From Candidatus Aphodousia faecipullorum (GTDB taxonomy: Bacteria; Pseudomonadota; Gammaproteobacteria; Burkholderiales; Burkholderiaceae_F), in NCBI GenBank assembly GCA_018714205.1, contig DVNR01000067.1, positions 1-49,541 of the forward strand: 49,541 bases of DNA, written 5' to 3'. Made by a program: the position numbers and the translations under genes. How positions within the stretch are numbered: position 1 is the first letter of the stretch; each line of letters opens with the position of its first letter. Shown piece after piece: positions 41,602 through 49,541 of this stretch. Below the pieces are notes generated by a model. That model was not told the DNA's origin. It made no database searches and was given only the letters and a program-made list of their open reading frames with translations.

Positions 41602-43725
41602 TTCCAACTTAGTCAGCGGCGCCCTGAAAAGAATGGCTCGTTCAGTTTGTAATTTATCAAAGCGGATCCGATAAGAGAGTGCTTTCGTGTCGACTTCAAG
41701 GATAGTGCCGGCCCCGAAAGCTGGGTGAGCGACCCGGTCTCCGGGATTGAATCGTACTTGAGTCTGCTCAGCGATTTTACGGTTTAAACGAGCTTCAAAA
41801 CTCGAGGGCAACTCTCTGACAAAATTCAAATTTTCTTTGCCTGCATCAAAAATGAAACGTGAGGGTAGCTTAAACGTGTTGTCGTTATTGATGCCTTCGC
41901 TTTCACTTAAGTACAAGCGGTCAATGGCTCGCGTCATTGCCACGTAGGCCAAGCGCCTCTCTTCATCCATTTCTTCAGCGGTCGATACTTTCCTCGAAGG
42001 GAAAATCCCCTCGTTGAGTCCACAGATAAAGACTCGGCTGAATTCCATTCCCTTGGCAGTGTGAATCGTCATCAGTTTCACAGCACTTTGTTTTTCTTTG
42101 TTGTCGAGATTGCTCATGAGGGCTGCCTGAGAGAGAAACTCTTCCAGACTCGCATCCGGATCCAGGCCAGCTTCGTTGACGGCGCGCTTTAGTTCCGCCA
42201 CGTTGTCCAGTCGCTCTTGGTCGGCTTGCAGTCGCAAATAATTTTCATAACCGCTTCGATCCAAGATTTTTTGCAGGATTTCTCCTAATGGAAGCGAAGG
42301 TAACTCTCTGCGTGTGGATTCAATGGCGTATAAGTACTGTTTGGCTCCGGTTGAGCGAAAGCTCTCCTGCGAAGCCATTTGTTGAAGAGCTTCGTAAAGA
42401 CTGATTTGGGTCTCTTCGGCAACAGTTTTGAGAAGCTCGATTTTCTTTTTCCCGATTTTTCGCGACGGTAAATTGATTGTTCGTAAAAATGCGACATCAT
42501 CGGCTCTTGTAAGCATTCGCAGGTAACAAATGCAGTCCTTGATTTCGCTTCGAGCGTAAAACTCAATGCCGCTATAGATCTTATAGGGTAACGATTGACG
42601 CATAAAGCACTCTTCGAGTGCGCGGCTCAGGTAGTGGGCTCGATATAAGACCGCGAATTGATCGGGTCTTAGTCCATTTTGAATACCTTTTGCAATTTCG
42701 CCAGCAACCCATTCTGCTTCTTCTTTTTCACTTTGAGCATGAAAAAATAGAGGTAATGGCCCGTGTGATTTTGTTGCCGATAAGCGTTTTGGATAACGCA
42801 ATTTATTTTTTTCAATCAGTGTGCTAGCGGCTTTAAGAATTTCAGGAGTGCTACGGTAGTTGATCGATAAAACAATTGTTTGAGCGTCGGGATATTTTTT
42901 ATCAAAATCTAAGAAAAGCTTTACGTGAGCGTTGCGCCAGGTGTAAATCGTTTGATCCGGATCGCCGACGATAAATAGATTGTTGTGTTTGGCGGACAAT
43001 ATTTGAGCGATCGCGTATTGTCTGGCGCTCATGTCCTGAAATTCGTCAATCATGACGTATTGGATCCGTTCCTGCCATTTGGAACGAGTTTCGGGGTAAT
43101 GTTTGAGAATGTAGCCGGTGAAATTAATTAAATCATTGAAGTCACAGGCAAAGCTTTTTTTCTGCTCATACAGATAGCGAAGAAAAATCGCATCATTGAT
43201 TGTCTCGGCGTGACGAATTCGTTCTTGCAGGTCGTTGTTATCCAACTGAAAAATCTCATCGATATAGGTGTCAGCCAACATTTTTCGCGATTCCAGGACT
43301 TCGTCAATTTTTTGTTTGACGGTTGTTTCGCGCAGAGTGAGCCCCATTTCATCGAAAATTTTCAATAAAACCGCACGCTGATCTTCTGCGTCCAATATGA
43401 TGAAGTTTTTCGGGAAATTCAATAAATGGATTTCTTCCTTTAAAAATTGAACGCAGAAGGCGTGCAGTGTGCAGATATAGCCTAAATCCATGTCACCCAG
43501 ACACCCGCGGATTCGCTTTTTCATTTCCGCCGCAGCCTTGTTGGTAAACGTGACGCACAATATGTTTCTTGCAGGGATCCCGAGCGTGTCCGTGAGATAA
43601 CAATAACGAGCAGTGAGAGCGCGTGTCTTTCCTGTGCCCGGGCCGGCCAACACACGTATGTGGCCTTCGGTCGTGGTCGCCGCCAGTTTTTGCTCAGAAT
43701 TCAATTCAGATAACCAAGTTGACAT
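41593..43725 (-). CDS. UvrD/PcrA-type superfamily 1 DNA helicase
   Basis: This 710-residue 3'-5' DNA helicase has motif I LAGPGTGKTRALTARYCYL, Ia CVTFTNKAAAEMKKRI, motif II VMIDEFQDMSARQ, motif III VGDPDQTIYTWR, motif V LMTIHTAKGMEFSRVFICGL and motif VI RRLAYVAMTRA. The C-terminal region (FNPGDRVAHPAFGAGTILE) is a PcrA/UvrD Tudor-like RNA-polymerase-binding tail. Whether it is the UvrD or the Rep orthologue cannot be settled by eye. It is monocistronic and convergent with the ZIP gene. Confidence 0.9.
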   Translation of the reverse strand: MSTWLSELNSEQKLAATTTEGHIRVLAGPGTGKTRALTARYCYLTDTLGIPARNILCVTFTNKAAAEMKKRIRGCLGDMDLGYICTLHAFCVQFLKEEIHLLNFPKNFIILDAEDQRAVLLKIFDEMGLTLRETTVKQKIDEVLESRKMLADTYIDEIFQLDNNDLQERIRHAETINDAIFLRYLYEQKKSFACDFNDLINFTGYILKHYPETRSKWQERIQYVMIDEFQDMSARQYAIAQILSAKHNNLFIVGDPDQTIYTWRNAHVKLFLDFDKKYPDAQTIVLSINYRSTPEILKAASTLIEKNKLRYPKRLSATKSHGPLPLFFHAQSEKEEAEWVAGEIAKGIQNGLRPDQFAVLYRAHYLSRALEECFMRQSLPYKIYSGIEFYARSEIKDCICYLRMLTRADDVAFLRTINLPSRKIGKKKIELLKTVAEETQISLYEALQQMASQESFRSTGAKQYLYAIESTRRELPSLPLGEILQKILDRSGYENYLRLQADQERLDNVAELKRAVNEAGLDPDASLEEFLSQAALMSNLDNKEKQSAVKLMTIHTAKGMEFSRVFICGLNEGIFPSRKVSTAEEMDEERRLAYVAMTRAIDRLYLSESEGINNDNTFKLPSRFIFDAGKENLNFVRELPSSFEARLNRKIAEQTQVRFNPGDRVAHPAFGAGTILEVDTKALSYRIRFDKLQTERAILFRAPLTKLESA

Positions 43726-43772
43726 GACTTTTACTCATCGCATTTGTTTGATTGCAGTTTAACGCCTTGGGT

Positions 43773-43805
43773 TTAAAAAACGAAAGCGCCGAAAAATCGG
43801 CGCTT
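43773..43805 (-). terminator. Intrinsic terminator after the PIN-PhoH gene
   Basis: A perfect 9-bp stem (AAGCGCCGA at 43784-43792 with TCGGCGCTT at 43797-43805) with a 4-base A loop is followed on the minus strand by TCGTTTTTT. Confidence 0.88.
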
Positions 43806-43825
43806 AAATGGCGTTTCTTAAACAC

Positions 43826-45493
43826 TTAGAGCGATTCGCTCGCAAAATCAGCTAGACGGCTTCGCTCACCCCGTTGAAGCGTCACGTGGCCGGAATGTTC
43901 CCATCCTTTAAAGCGATCAACGACGTATGTGAGCCCCGAAGACCCTTCGGTCAGGTAGGGGGTGTCAATTTGCGCGATATTGCCAAGACAAACGATTTTA
44001 CTTCCGGGACCTGCGCGTGTAATCAGCGTTTTCATTTGTTTGGGTGAGAGATTCTGCGCCTCATCAATAATGACAAACTTGTTGAGGAACGTTCGTCCGC
44101 GCATGAAGCTCATGCTCTTGACCTTGATTCGACTTCGTATCAAATCATTGGCAGCATTTCGACTCCAGTCGCTCGCTCCTTCCTGTTTGTTGAGAACTTC
44201 AAGGTTGTCCTCCAACGCCCCCATCCAAGGCAGCATTTTTTCTTCTTCCGTTCCGGGCAAAAAGCCGATTTCTTCTCCGACGCTCACTGTCGCACGGGTA
44301 AAAATGATTTCGCTGAAGCGACGCATGTCAAGTGTTTGAGTAAGCGCCGCGGCTAAAGTAATCAAAGTTTTACCGGTGCCTGCCTGTCCTAAAAGCGTTA
44401 CGAAGTCGATCTCTGGATTCATGAGCAAGTCCAGCGCGAAGCATTGTTCCCGGTTGCGGGCGGTGATGCCCCAGACGGCGTATTTTGGCTGCGTGTAGTC
44501 GCGGATAACGCACAGCGTGGCGCTATTGCCTTCAATCGCTTTGACTTGGGCCATAAAACTGTTGTCGGGTAGATAGACAAACAGGTTGATGAACATTTCT
44601 TTGACAAGCGGTCCAGAAACTTTGTACCAGGTTTTTCCGTCCTCTTTCCAACTTTGCATCTTCTTGCCATGCGTTTCCCAAAAATCATCGGGTAGCTGAA
44701 GGCGACCGGAGTAAAGCATATCGGTATCGTCAAGCGTTTTGTCACTGAAGTAGTCTTCAGCGGCCAGACCTAGCGCCGTTGCTTTGATGCGCATGTTGAT
44801 ATCTTTGGAGACCAGCACAACTGAGCGATCTTTGACCGTTTCCTCCAGCCCTTTGACAACGCCGAGTATTTGGTTATCGGCTTTGCCCTTAGGCAAAGAA
44901 TCGGGCAATTCCACATTCAACGCCTCGGTCTGGAAAAAGAGTTTGCCGCTAGCTTCTATGTGCCCCAAACAATTCAGGTTGATGCCTTCTTTGATATCGC
45001 CCAAGCTGTGGCTCAAGAGTTGATCCAAATAACGCGAGACCTGACGCGCATTACGGGAAACATCGCTCATGCCTTTTTTGTGACCGTCTAGCTCCTCCAG
45101 CGTGATAAGCGGCAAGTACACATCGTGCTCTTGAAATTGGAAAAGCGACAAGGGGTCATGCATGAGCACATTGGTATCCAAAACGAATAGTTTTTTGCCT
45201 TCGGCCTTGGCCCTATATCCCTTGGCTTTGTGCTGCTCGCTCGTAGAAATCGCGACTGTCAATGTCGGAGCTGCCGCCGTGCTCGTTTTTCTTGTTTTGC
45301 AGGAGCCGCTTTTTACTGTTTTGGTGCAGGAGGCAGCTTTGCGGGGCGCAGGGTTTTTAGAGCGTTTGGCTGATTTCGGTTTCGTCGCGTTCTCTATTTT
45401 GGGTTCCTTTTGACTTTGGGTCAAGGCAGACTCGGTCGGCTCTTTATCACTGAGCATGTCACCCAGTTTTCTCGGTAAGCGGGGTAGGGGCAT
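43826..45493 (-). CDS. PIN-PhoH fusion ATPase/RNase-like protein
   Basis: This 555-residue protein has three parts. Residues 1-~95 are a low-complexity, strongly basic tail rich in Lys, Ser, Thr and Ala. A PIN nuclease domain follows (LFVLDTNVLMHDP, ITLEELDGHKKG, SKDINMRIKA, with the acidic residues expected of an active site). The C-terminal PhoH ATPase has Walker A LLGQAGTGKTLITLAAAL and Walker B FVIIDEAQNLSP. PhoH2-type proteins are RNA helicase-ribonucleases linked to toxin-like RNA turnover. AAGGAT precedes the ATG. The long basic tail may bind nucleic acid. Confidence 0.9.
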   Translation of the reverse strand: MPLPRLPRKLGDMLSDKEPTESALTQSQKEPKIENATKPKSAKRSKNPAPRKAASCTKTVKSGSCKTRKTSTAAAPTLTVAISTSEQHKAKGYRAKAEGKKLFVLDTNVLMHDPLSLFQFQEHDVYLPLITLEELDGHKKGMSDVSRNARQVSRYLDQLLSHSLGDIKEGINLNCLGHIEASGKLFFQTEALNVELPDSLPKGKADNQILGVVKGLEETVKDRSVVLVSKDINMRIKATALGLAAEDYFSDKTLDDTDMLYSGRLQLPDDFWETHGKKMQSWKEDGKTWYKVSGPLVKEMFINLFVYLPDNSFMAQVKAIEGNSATLCVIRDYTQPKYAVWGITARNREQCFALDLLMNPEIDFVTLLGQAGTGKTLITLAAALTQTLDMRRFSEIIFTRATVSVGEEIGFLPGTEEEKMLPWMGALEDNLEVLNKQEGASDWSRNAANDLIRSRIKVKSMSFMRGRTFLNKFVIIDEAQNLSPKQMKTLITRAGPGSKIVCLGNIAQIDTPYLTEGSSGLTYVVDRFKGWEHSGHVTLQRGERSRLADFASESL

Positions 45494-45516
45494 ACGGTTA
45501 TCCTTTTAAAACCAAG

Positions 45517-45990
45517 TTATGGCTGATTGATGTTATCGATCAGGGTTTGCAAAACCATTTTTGCGTGATCAGGCACTTTGACTTTTCGCCATTCACCGAT
45601 GACAACGCCTTCGGGATTGATGAGAAAAGTGCTTCGTTCAATGCCCATGTATTCACGACCGTACATTTTTTTGAGTTTCATCACATCGTAGAGCCGACAA
45701 AGCGTTTCGTCGCCATCACTGACTAGAGGGAACGGAAAGCCTTGTTTGGCGCAAAAATTTTGATGACTTTTCAAGCTGTCGCGTGAGACGCCAATCACTT
45801 GGCAGCCTTGGGCTTGAAATTGCGAATAAAGCGCAGAAAAGTCGCGTCCTTCCATTGTGCAGCCACTGGTGTTGTCTTTCGGATAAAAATAAAGAACAAC
45901 ATACGAATTTTTCAGTTCAGATAATGTTATGGTTCCTTGAGTGGATTGCGCTGTGAAATCGGGCGCCTTTTGCATGAGAAGTTCAGACAT
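45517..45990 (-). CDS. bcp: Thioredoxin-dependent thiol peroxidase, PrxQ/Bcp
   Basis: This 157-residue peroxiredoxin of the PrxQ/BCP class reduces H2O2 and organic peroxides. The peroxidatic Cys44 lies in SGCTMEGRDF. There is no cysteine five residues later as in E. coli Bcp. Instead Cys80 in SHQNFCAKQGF, 36 residues on, fits the alternative resolving position on helix 3 known from Xylella PrxQ. It lies 23 bases upstream of the PIN-PhoH gene on the same strand and may be cotranscribed. Confidence 0.93.
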   Translation of the reverse strand: MSELLMQKAPDFTAQSTQGTITLSELKNSYVVLYFYPKDNTSGCTMEGRDFSALYSQFQAQGCQVIGVSRDSLKSHQNFCAKQGFPFPLVSDGDETLCRLYDVMKLKKMYGREYMGIERSTFLINPEGVVIGEWRKVKVPDHAKMVLQTLIDNINQP

Positions 45991-46086
45991 AGATCACCTG
46001 TAATCTTTAAAGTAATTTTGATCTCATTAATGTAACAAATGGATGTCAATCATCGTACATTTTAGTGACAAGTCGAAGCTATCCGC

Positions 46087-46125
46087 TAAAAAAAAGTCTG
46101 GAATCCATTCGTGTGAATTCCAGAC
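46087..46125 (-). terminator. Intrinsic terminator downstream of the autotransporter remnant
   Basis: GTCTGGAAT (46096-46104) pairs with ATTCCAGAC (46117-46125). On the minus strand a run of eight T residues follows directly. It lies about 95 bases past the stop of the barrel fragment. Confidence 0.88.
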
Positions 46126-46218
46126 CATCAGTTAAAACGCCGAGCCTTAACTTGTGTGCAGTTGACTGTTTGGGTGCTGTTCAAAAAACTCAACTGCTAA
46201 AAGCGCTCGTAATGCCAA

Positions 46219-46902
46219 TTAGAAAACGTACTTGGCGCCCAGGTTGAATGTCCAGGTTTGATCGAGTTCGTTGCCGAATCGGTATTCGACATCACCATAG
46301 GCGTAGACGCTCTTAGCCATAGGAGCTTGAAAGCCTAAGGCCACGTCAAACCAGGTGCCATCGTTAGTGATTTTGAACAGATCGCCATTAACAGCCGTCG
46401 TCTTGTCTTTCACATGAATGTCTTGATCTCCGGCCCATTCGTGCAAAACATCAACCTTGGCATACACATTGGCATTCATTTCTTCATCAAGCCAGCGACC
46501 GACTCTGACGCCAGCGCGGGTAATGAACGAATGAATTGAATCCTGGTCAGTCTTCGTTTGGCCGTTTGTGTAGTCATTGCTGGATACGTGAACGTATTGC
46601 GCTTGAACCTGCGGCTCAATAAACCAGTGCGAATCGCCGCTTGAGAACTGATGTCCCGCTTCGATTGAAAGCCCTGTCATCCAGTTCATGTAGTCGGCAG
46701 AAATACCGGCGCCCGAATCAAGTCTGACGGAGTATTCGTTTGAGAGCCGTCCAACCTTGCCAATCATGTCAAGATAGGCGCCATTGTCACTCACATAGGT
46801 TGCATAAGCGGATACTGCATAGCGTTTGGTTTCACCTGAACCTACGAAATAGTCATAGTCGGTATCTCCGTTCATGAAATCAAAGGCTGCACCGTAGATC
46901 AA
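46219..46902 (-). pseudogene. Truncated autotransporter beta-barrel
   Basis: This 227-residue fragment is the C-terminal outer-membrane barrel of a type Va autotransporter. It shows alternating amphipathic strands such as YGAAFDFMNGDTDYDY, KRYAVSAYATYVSDNGAYLDM and the closing FNLGAKYVF with terminal Phe, the usual recognition signal of the BAM machinery. There is no passenger, linker helix or signal peptide. The only possible start is a TTG at 46902 directly after an in-frame TAG, without a ribosome binding site. It is best read as the 3' remnant of a larger gene; the terminator behind it survives. Confidence 0.78.
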
Positions 46903-47107
46903 CTATCCATTTAATATGGTTTCACACATGAGAGAAACTTTGTATTTTACTATGAAAAGTTTTCGAGTCTAAAAGATGACTTTTTAGTTTTAGCTGATGA
47001 CTTTTCTCATCATCAGCAATATCGAAATAAAGATGATGAGATCGACTTAAGTGAGAGTATTATTCGCAACACTGTTTTATTCTTCTCTACATTAAGACTC
47101 TCTCATC
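46903..47107 (+). promoter_or_regulatory. AT-rich upstream region of crcB with an 8-bp hairpin
   Basis: This 205-bp gap holds one clear hairpin, GCTGATGA (46993-47000) with TCATCAGC (47010-47017). Two GATGACTTTT repeats lie in and beside it (around 46974 and 46996). I looked for the conserved core of the fluoride riboswitch expected before crcB and did not find it. Confidence 0.35.
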
Positions 47108-47512
47108 ATGATTACAAAAGACGGTCCGCTTTGGCTAGTTGTTGTCAGTGTAGCAACGGGTGCATCCATTGGTGCGTTAATCCGTTGGGGGTTAACATAC
47201 ATTTTCAACGGAACACAATGGTTTTTGTCTTCGCCGCTTGGAACCGTTTTTTCCAATCTCATCGCCGCCTATTTAATGGGGGCAGTGCTTGCGTGGCTAT
47301 CCACTCGACCGGATATTAGCCCGGCTGTGAGGCTTTTTATTATCACTGGTTTCCTTGGAGCGTTGTCGACGTTAACGGCGGTGTTGGGGGAGAACCTTCA
47401 CTTTATGCTTACCGGCCAATGGCTTGCTTCGCTTGAGCACTTCGCGATTCATTTTGGTGGCGCTTTTTTCGCTTTAGTGTTGGGGGTTCTCACAGTTCGA
47501 GGCCACCTTTAA
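47108..47512 (+). CDS. crcB: CrcB/Fluc fluoride channel homologue with altered pore motif
   Basis: This 134-residue membrane protein with four hydrophobic segments has the layout of CrcB, the dual-topology fluoride exporter. The N-terminal GASIGALIRWGL and the TM2 motif GTVFSNLIAAYLMG with its Asn are recognisable. The TM3 break normally reads GGFTTFSTF and includes two pore-lining phenylalanines; here it reads GALSTLTAV, so both Phe are Leu. It may be a divergent subunit of a heterodimeric pair, but no second crcB is in the window. The function is therefore less certain than the family. Confidence 0.78.
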   Translation: MITKDGPLWLVVVSVATGASIGALIRWGLTYIFNGTQWFLSSPLGTVFSNLIAAYLMGAVLAWLSTRPDISPAVRLFIITGFLGALSTLTAVLGENLHFMLTGQWLASLEHFAIHFGGAFFALVLGVLTVRGHL

Positions 47513-47617
47513 CCGCTAGTTGAAACTTGAAGACAACCAGTCAATCAATTTTGAGAAAATTGTTACAAATATATTTCAAACTATTGATTTATAAATATAA
47601 ATTTATTTTCTTCATCT

Positions 47618-47646
47618 CTTGAATTTATTGTTAATCATCCCTATAT
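47618..47646 (+). promoter_or_regulatory. Sigma-32-like heat-shock promoter of clpB
   Basis: CTTGAA (47618-47623), a 15-base spacer and CCCTATAT (47639-47646) resemble the heat-shock consensus CTTGAA-N(13-15)-CCCCATNT. It lies 65 bases before clpB, a classic sigma-32 target. The rest of the 200-bp gap after crcB is AT-rich and empty. Confidence 0.65.
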
Positions 47647-47666
47647 AGTCTCTAGTAAAACAAATC

Positions 47667-47692
47667 GCTCATCATTAAAGAAAGCGATGAGC
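47667..47692 (+). promoter_or_regulatory. Small hairpin in the clpB leader
   Basis: GCTCATC (47667-47673) pairs with GATGAGC (47686-47692) just before AAAAGGA. It may tune translation of clpB with temperature or stabilise the leader, but it does not cover the ribosome binding site itself. Confidence 0.35.
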
Positions 47693-47711
47693 AAAAGGAC
47701 GATTAGAGACT

Positions 47712-49541
47712 ATGAGACAAGACAAGTTAACAACCAAGTTCCAGCAAGCGTTGGCTGATGCGCAAAGCTTGGCCTTATCCAATGACAATCAGATCATGGA
47801 CGACCTGCATTTGCTTTCGGCCCTTTTGCATGATGAAGACGGTTCAAGCAAATCGTTGTTACAACGAGCTGGTGTCAACGTTCAGAAGCTATTGAGCGAA
47901 GTGGAAGACACCGTACGTCGTCTGCCGAAAGTCAGTGGCACCGGTGGTGATATTCAAGCCGGTCGCGACCTGATCAATTGGCTTAATCTCACGGAAAAAG
48001 AAGCCATGGCTCGCGGCGATGAGTACATCTCTGTGGATATGGCGCTTTTGGCCTTGTGCGAGGAGCAGGGCGAGGCAGGCCGTATTGCCAAACGCTGCGG
48101 TTTAACGCGCCGTGTGATGGAAGCCGCTGTCAATGAAGTGCGTGGCGGCGACAAGGCTGATAATCCCGATGCGGAAAATCAACGCGAGGCACTTAAAAAG
48201 TACACGATTGATTTGACGCAAAAAGCCCGTGAGGGAAAGCTTGATCCGGTGATTGGCCGTGATGATGAAATTCGGCGTGCTATGCAAATTTTGCAACGCC
48301 GCACAAAGAATAATCCGGTTTTGATTGGCGAACCGGGTGTCGGCAAAACGGCTGTCGTAGAAGGTTTGGCTCAGCGTATTGTCAACGGAGAAGTTCCCGA
48401 TACGCTTCGCAACAAGCGCATTTTAAGCCTCGATATGGCCGGGCTTATTGCCGGCGCCAAGTATCGCGGCGAGTTTGAAGAGCGGCTTAAGAAGTTACTT
48501 AAAGAAGTCACGCAATCGAACGGTCAGATCATTCTATTTATCGATGAACTGCACACTGTGGTTGGCGCGGGTAAGACTGAGGGCTCGATGGATGCGGGCA
48601 ATATGCTTAAACCGGCTTTGGCTCGTGGCGAATTGCATGTGATCGGCGCGACGACGTTAGATGAATACCGAAAATACGTTGAAAAGGACGCAGCCTTGGA
48701 ACGTCGTTTCCAGAAAGTGATGGTCGACGAGCCGAGCGTGGAAGACACGATCGCCATTTTACGTGGCTTGCAGGAGAAGTATGAAGCTCACCATGGCGTG
48801 GAAATTACCGACCCGGCCATTGTGGCAGCCGCGGAACTATCTCAGCGCTATATCACTGATCGCTTCTTGCCCGATAAAGCCATTGACTTAATCGATGAAG
48901 CGGCGGCTCGCGTTAAGATGGAAATTGACTCAAAGCCCGAAGAGCTCGACAAATTGGATCGTCGTCTCATTCAATTGAAAATTGAACGTGAGGCGATGAA
49001 AAAGGAAACCGACGAAGCCAGTATCAAGCGTTTGCAGGCAATCGAAGCCGAGATTGAAACGCTGACAAAGCAATATGCTGACTTGGAAGAGGTGTGGAAA
49101 AAAGAAAAAGTCGAGGCGCTTGAAGCAAAAACGGTCCGTGACGATATTGACAAGACTAAACACAAGATGGAGGAATACCGTCGTCAGGGTCAATTCGACA
49201 AGTTGGCTGAGCTGCAATACGGTGTTTTACCCAAACTTGAAGAGCGTCTGCGCAAAGAGGAGTCCAAGAAGACCGGTGTTGACAATCAACCCAAACTGCT
49301 TCGCACGAGCGTTGGAGCTGAAGAAATCGCTGAGGTGGTCTCTCGCGCCACAGGCATTCCGGTTTCCAAGATGATGGAAGGTGAGCGCCAGAAGTTGTTG
49401 CATATGGGCGAAGCGCTGCAAAAGCGGGTAGTCGGTCAGCAGGAAGCCGTCAAGGCGGTTGTTGACACGATTTTACGCTCTCGCGCCGGATTGTCCGATC
49501 CGAATCGCCCGTACGGTTCGTTCCTGTTCTTAGGGCCGACC
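47712..49541 (+). CDS. clpB: ATP-dependent chaperone ClpB, 3' end outside window
   Basis: This is the first 610 residues of the Hsp100 disaggregase ClpB. The N domain (residues 1-~145) is followed by nucleotide-binding domain 1 with Walker [15 protein letters not shown], Walker [15 protein letters not shown] and the linker to the long coiled-coil M domain (about residues 400-525; [20 protein letters not shown]). The M domain separates ClpB from ClpA and ClpC. The second AAA+ domain begins with [11 protein letters not shown] and is cut inside its Walker A region by the window end. The frame stays open to the last base. ClpB works with DnaK to rescue aggregated proteins. A heat-shock-like promoter lies upstream. 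Confidence 0.96.
   Translation, partial: MRQDKLTTKFQQALADAQSLALSNDNQIMDDLHLLSALLHDEDGSSKSLLQRAGVNVQKLLSEVEDTVRRLPKVSGTGGDIQAGRDLINWLNLTEKEAMARGDEYISVDMALLALCEEQGEAGRIAKRCGLTRRVMEAAVNEVRGGDKADNPDAENQREALKKYTIDLTQKAREGKLDPVIGRDDEIRRAMQILQRRTKNNPVLIGEPGVGKTAVVEGLAQRIVNGEVPDTLRNKRILSLDMAGLIAGAKYRGEFEERLKKLLKEVTQSNGQIILFIDELHTVVGAGKTEGSMDAGNMLKPALARGELHVIGATTLDEYRKYVEKDAALERRFQKVMVDEPSVEDTIAILRGLQEKYEAHHGVEITDPAIVAAAELSQRYITDRFLPDKAIDLIDEAAARVKMEIDSKPEELDKLDRRLIQLKIEREAMKKETDEASIKRLQAIEAEIETLTKQYADLEEVWKKEKVEALEAKTVRDDIDKTKHKMEEYRRQGQFDKLAELQYGVLPKLEERLRKEESKKTGVDNQPKLLRTSVGAEEIAEVVSRATGIPVSKMMEGERQKLLHMGEALQKRVVGQQEAVKAVVDTILRSRAGLSDPNRPYGSFLFLGPT

Noticed and set aside
46903..47107. Fluoride riboswitch upstream of crcB
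   Set aside because: The conserved GG-GATGG core and pseudoknot partner are absent; only an unrelated 8-bp hairpin is seen.
1..49541. CRISPR arrays, integrases, prophage or restriction systems
   Set aside because: No regularly spaced repeats and no matching protein motifs were seen anywhere in the window.

Overview
The window is a gene-dense stretch of about 49.5 kb from a bacterial chromosome of moderate GC. The gene order rpsF-priB-rpsR-rplI, a RecBCD enzyme, a CcmC/CcmD pair and a class III (strictly anaerobic) ribonucleotide reductase point to a Gram-negative betaproteobacterium that lives without oxygen. My best guess is a gut Burkholderiales of the Sutterella/Parasutterella type. That placement is inferred from gene content and was not tested by any search. 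No rRNA, tRNA, CRISPR array, intact insertion sequence or prophage was seen.

Layout. 1-4.4 kb: the 3' part of an LD-carboxypeptidase, a membrane hybrid histidine kinase meeting a NarL-type response regulator tail to tail, and an isolated ccmC-ccmD pair. 4.4-12 kb, minus strand: carbon-starvation permease CstA, then tatD - exported ankyrin protein - rlhA, then a long-chain acyl-CoA synthetase. 12-17 kb, minus strand: a nickel-pincer cofactor (NPN) operon, methyltransferase-larB-larC-larE, followed by a CapA-like phosphoesterase; a MerR regulator diverges from it. 17.9-21 kb: an MFS transporter and a second acyl-CoA synthetase paralogue. 21-22 kb: a 1 kb gene-free stretch with strong inverted repeats and the nrd control region. 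22-25 kb: the anaerobic ribonucleotide reductase genes. 25.2-26.8 kb: rpsF-priB-rpsR-rplI with a clear promoter and terminator. 26.9-37.7 kb: recC-recB-recD, dnaB and a DUF456 membrane protein. 37.7-38.5 kb: wreckage of an unidentified gene. 38.5-40.6 kb, minus strand: a three-gene exported cassette (frameshifted SUMF1-like protein, Tat-exported flavodoxin, DUF4405-like membrane protein). 40.8-46.9 kb: a ZIP transporter, a UvrD/PcrA-type helicase, PIN-PhoH ATPase, PrxQ/Bcp peroxiredoxin and a truncated autotransporter barrel. 47.1 kb to the end: a divergent CrcB/Fluc channel and clpB, which runs off the window behind a sigma-32-like promoter.

The most striking feature is the ribonucleotide reductase. 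The nrdD reading frame ends after its zinc site and lacks the glycyl-radical motif. That motif lies in a separate small gene just downstream, in the same frame and with its own ribosome binding site. Terminator-like hairpins sit directly in front of the ribosome binding sites of both nrdD and nrdG, and a NrdR-box-like site lies upstream. The enzyme therefore appears to be assembled from a catalytic polypeptide and a detachable radical domain, activated by NrdG.

Other points of interest are the NPN operon, which carries a methyltransferase but no visible larA; a CrcB homologue that has lost the pore phenylalanine motif; recCBD placed between rplI and dnaB; and several decaying genes.
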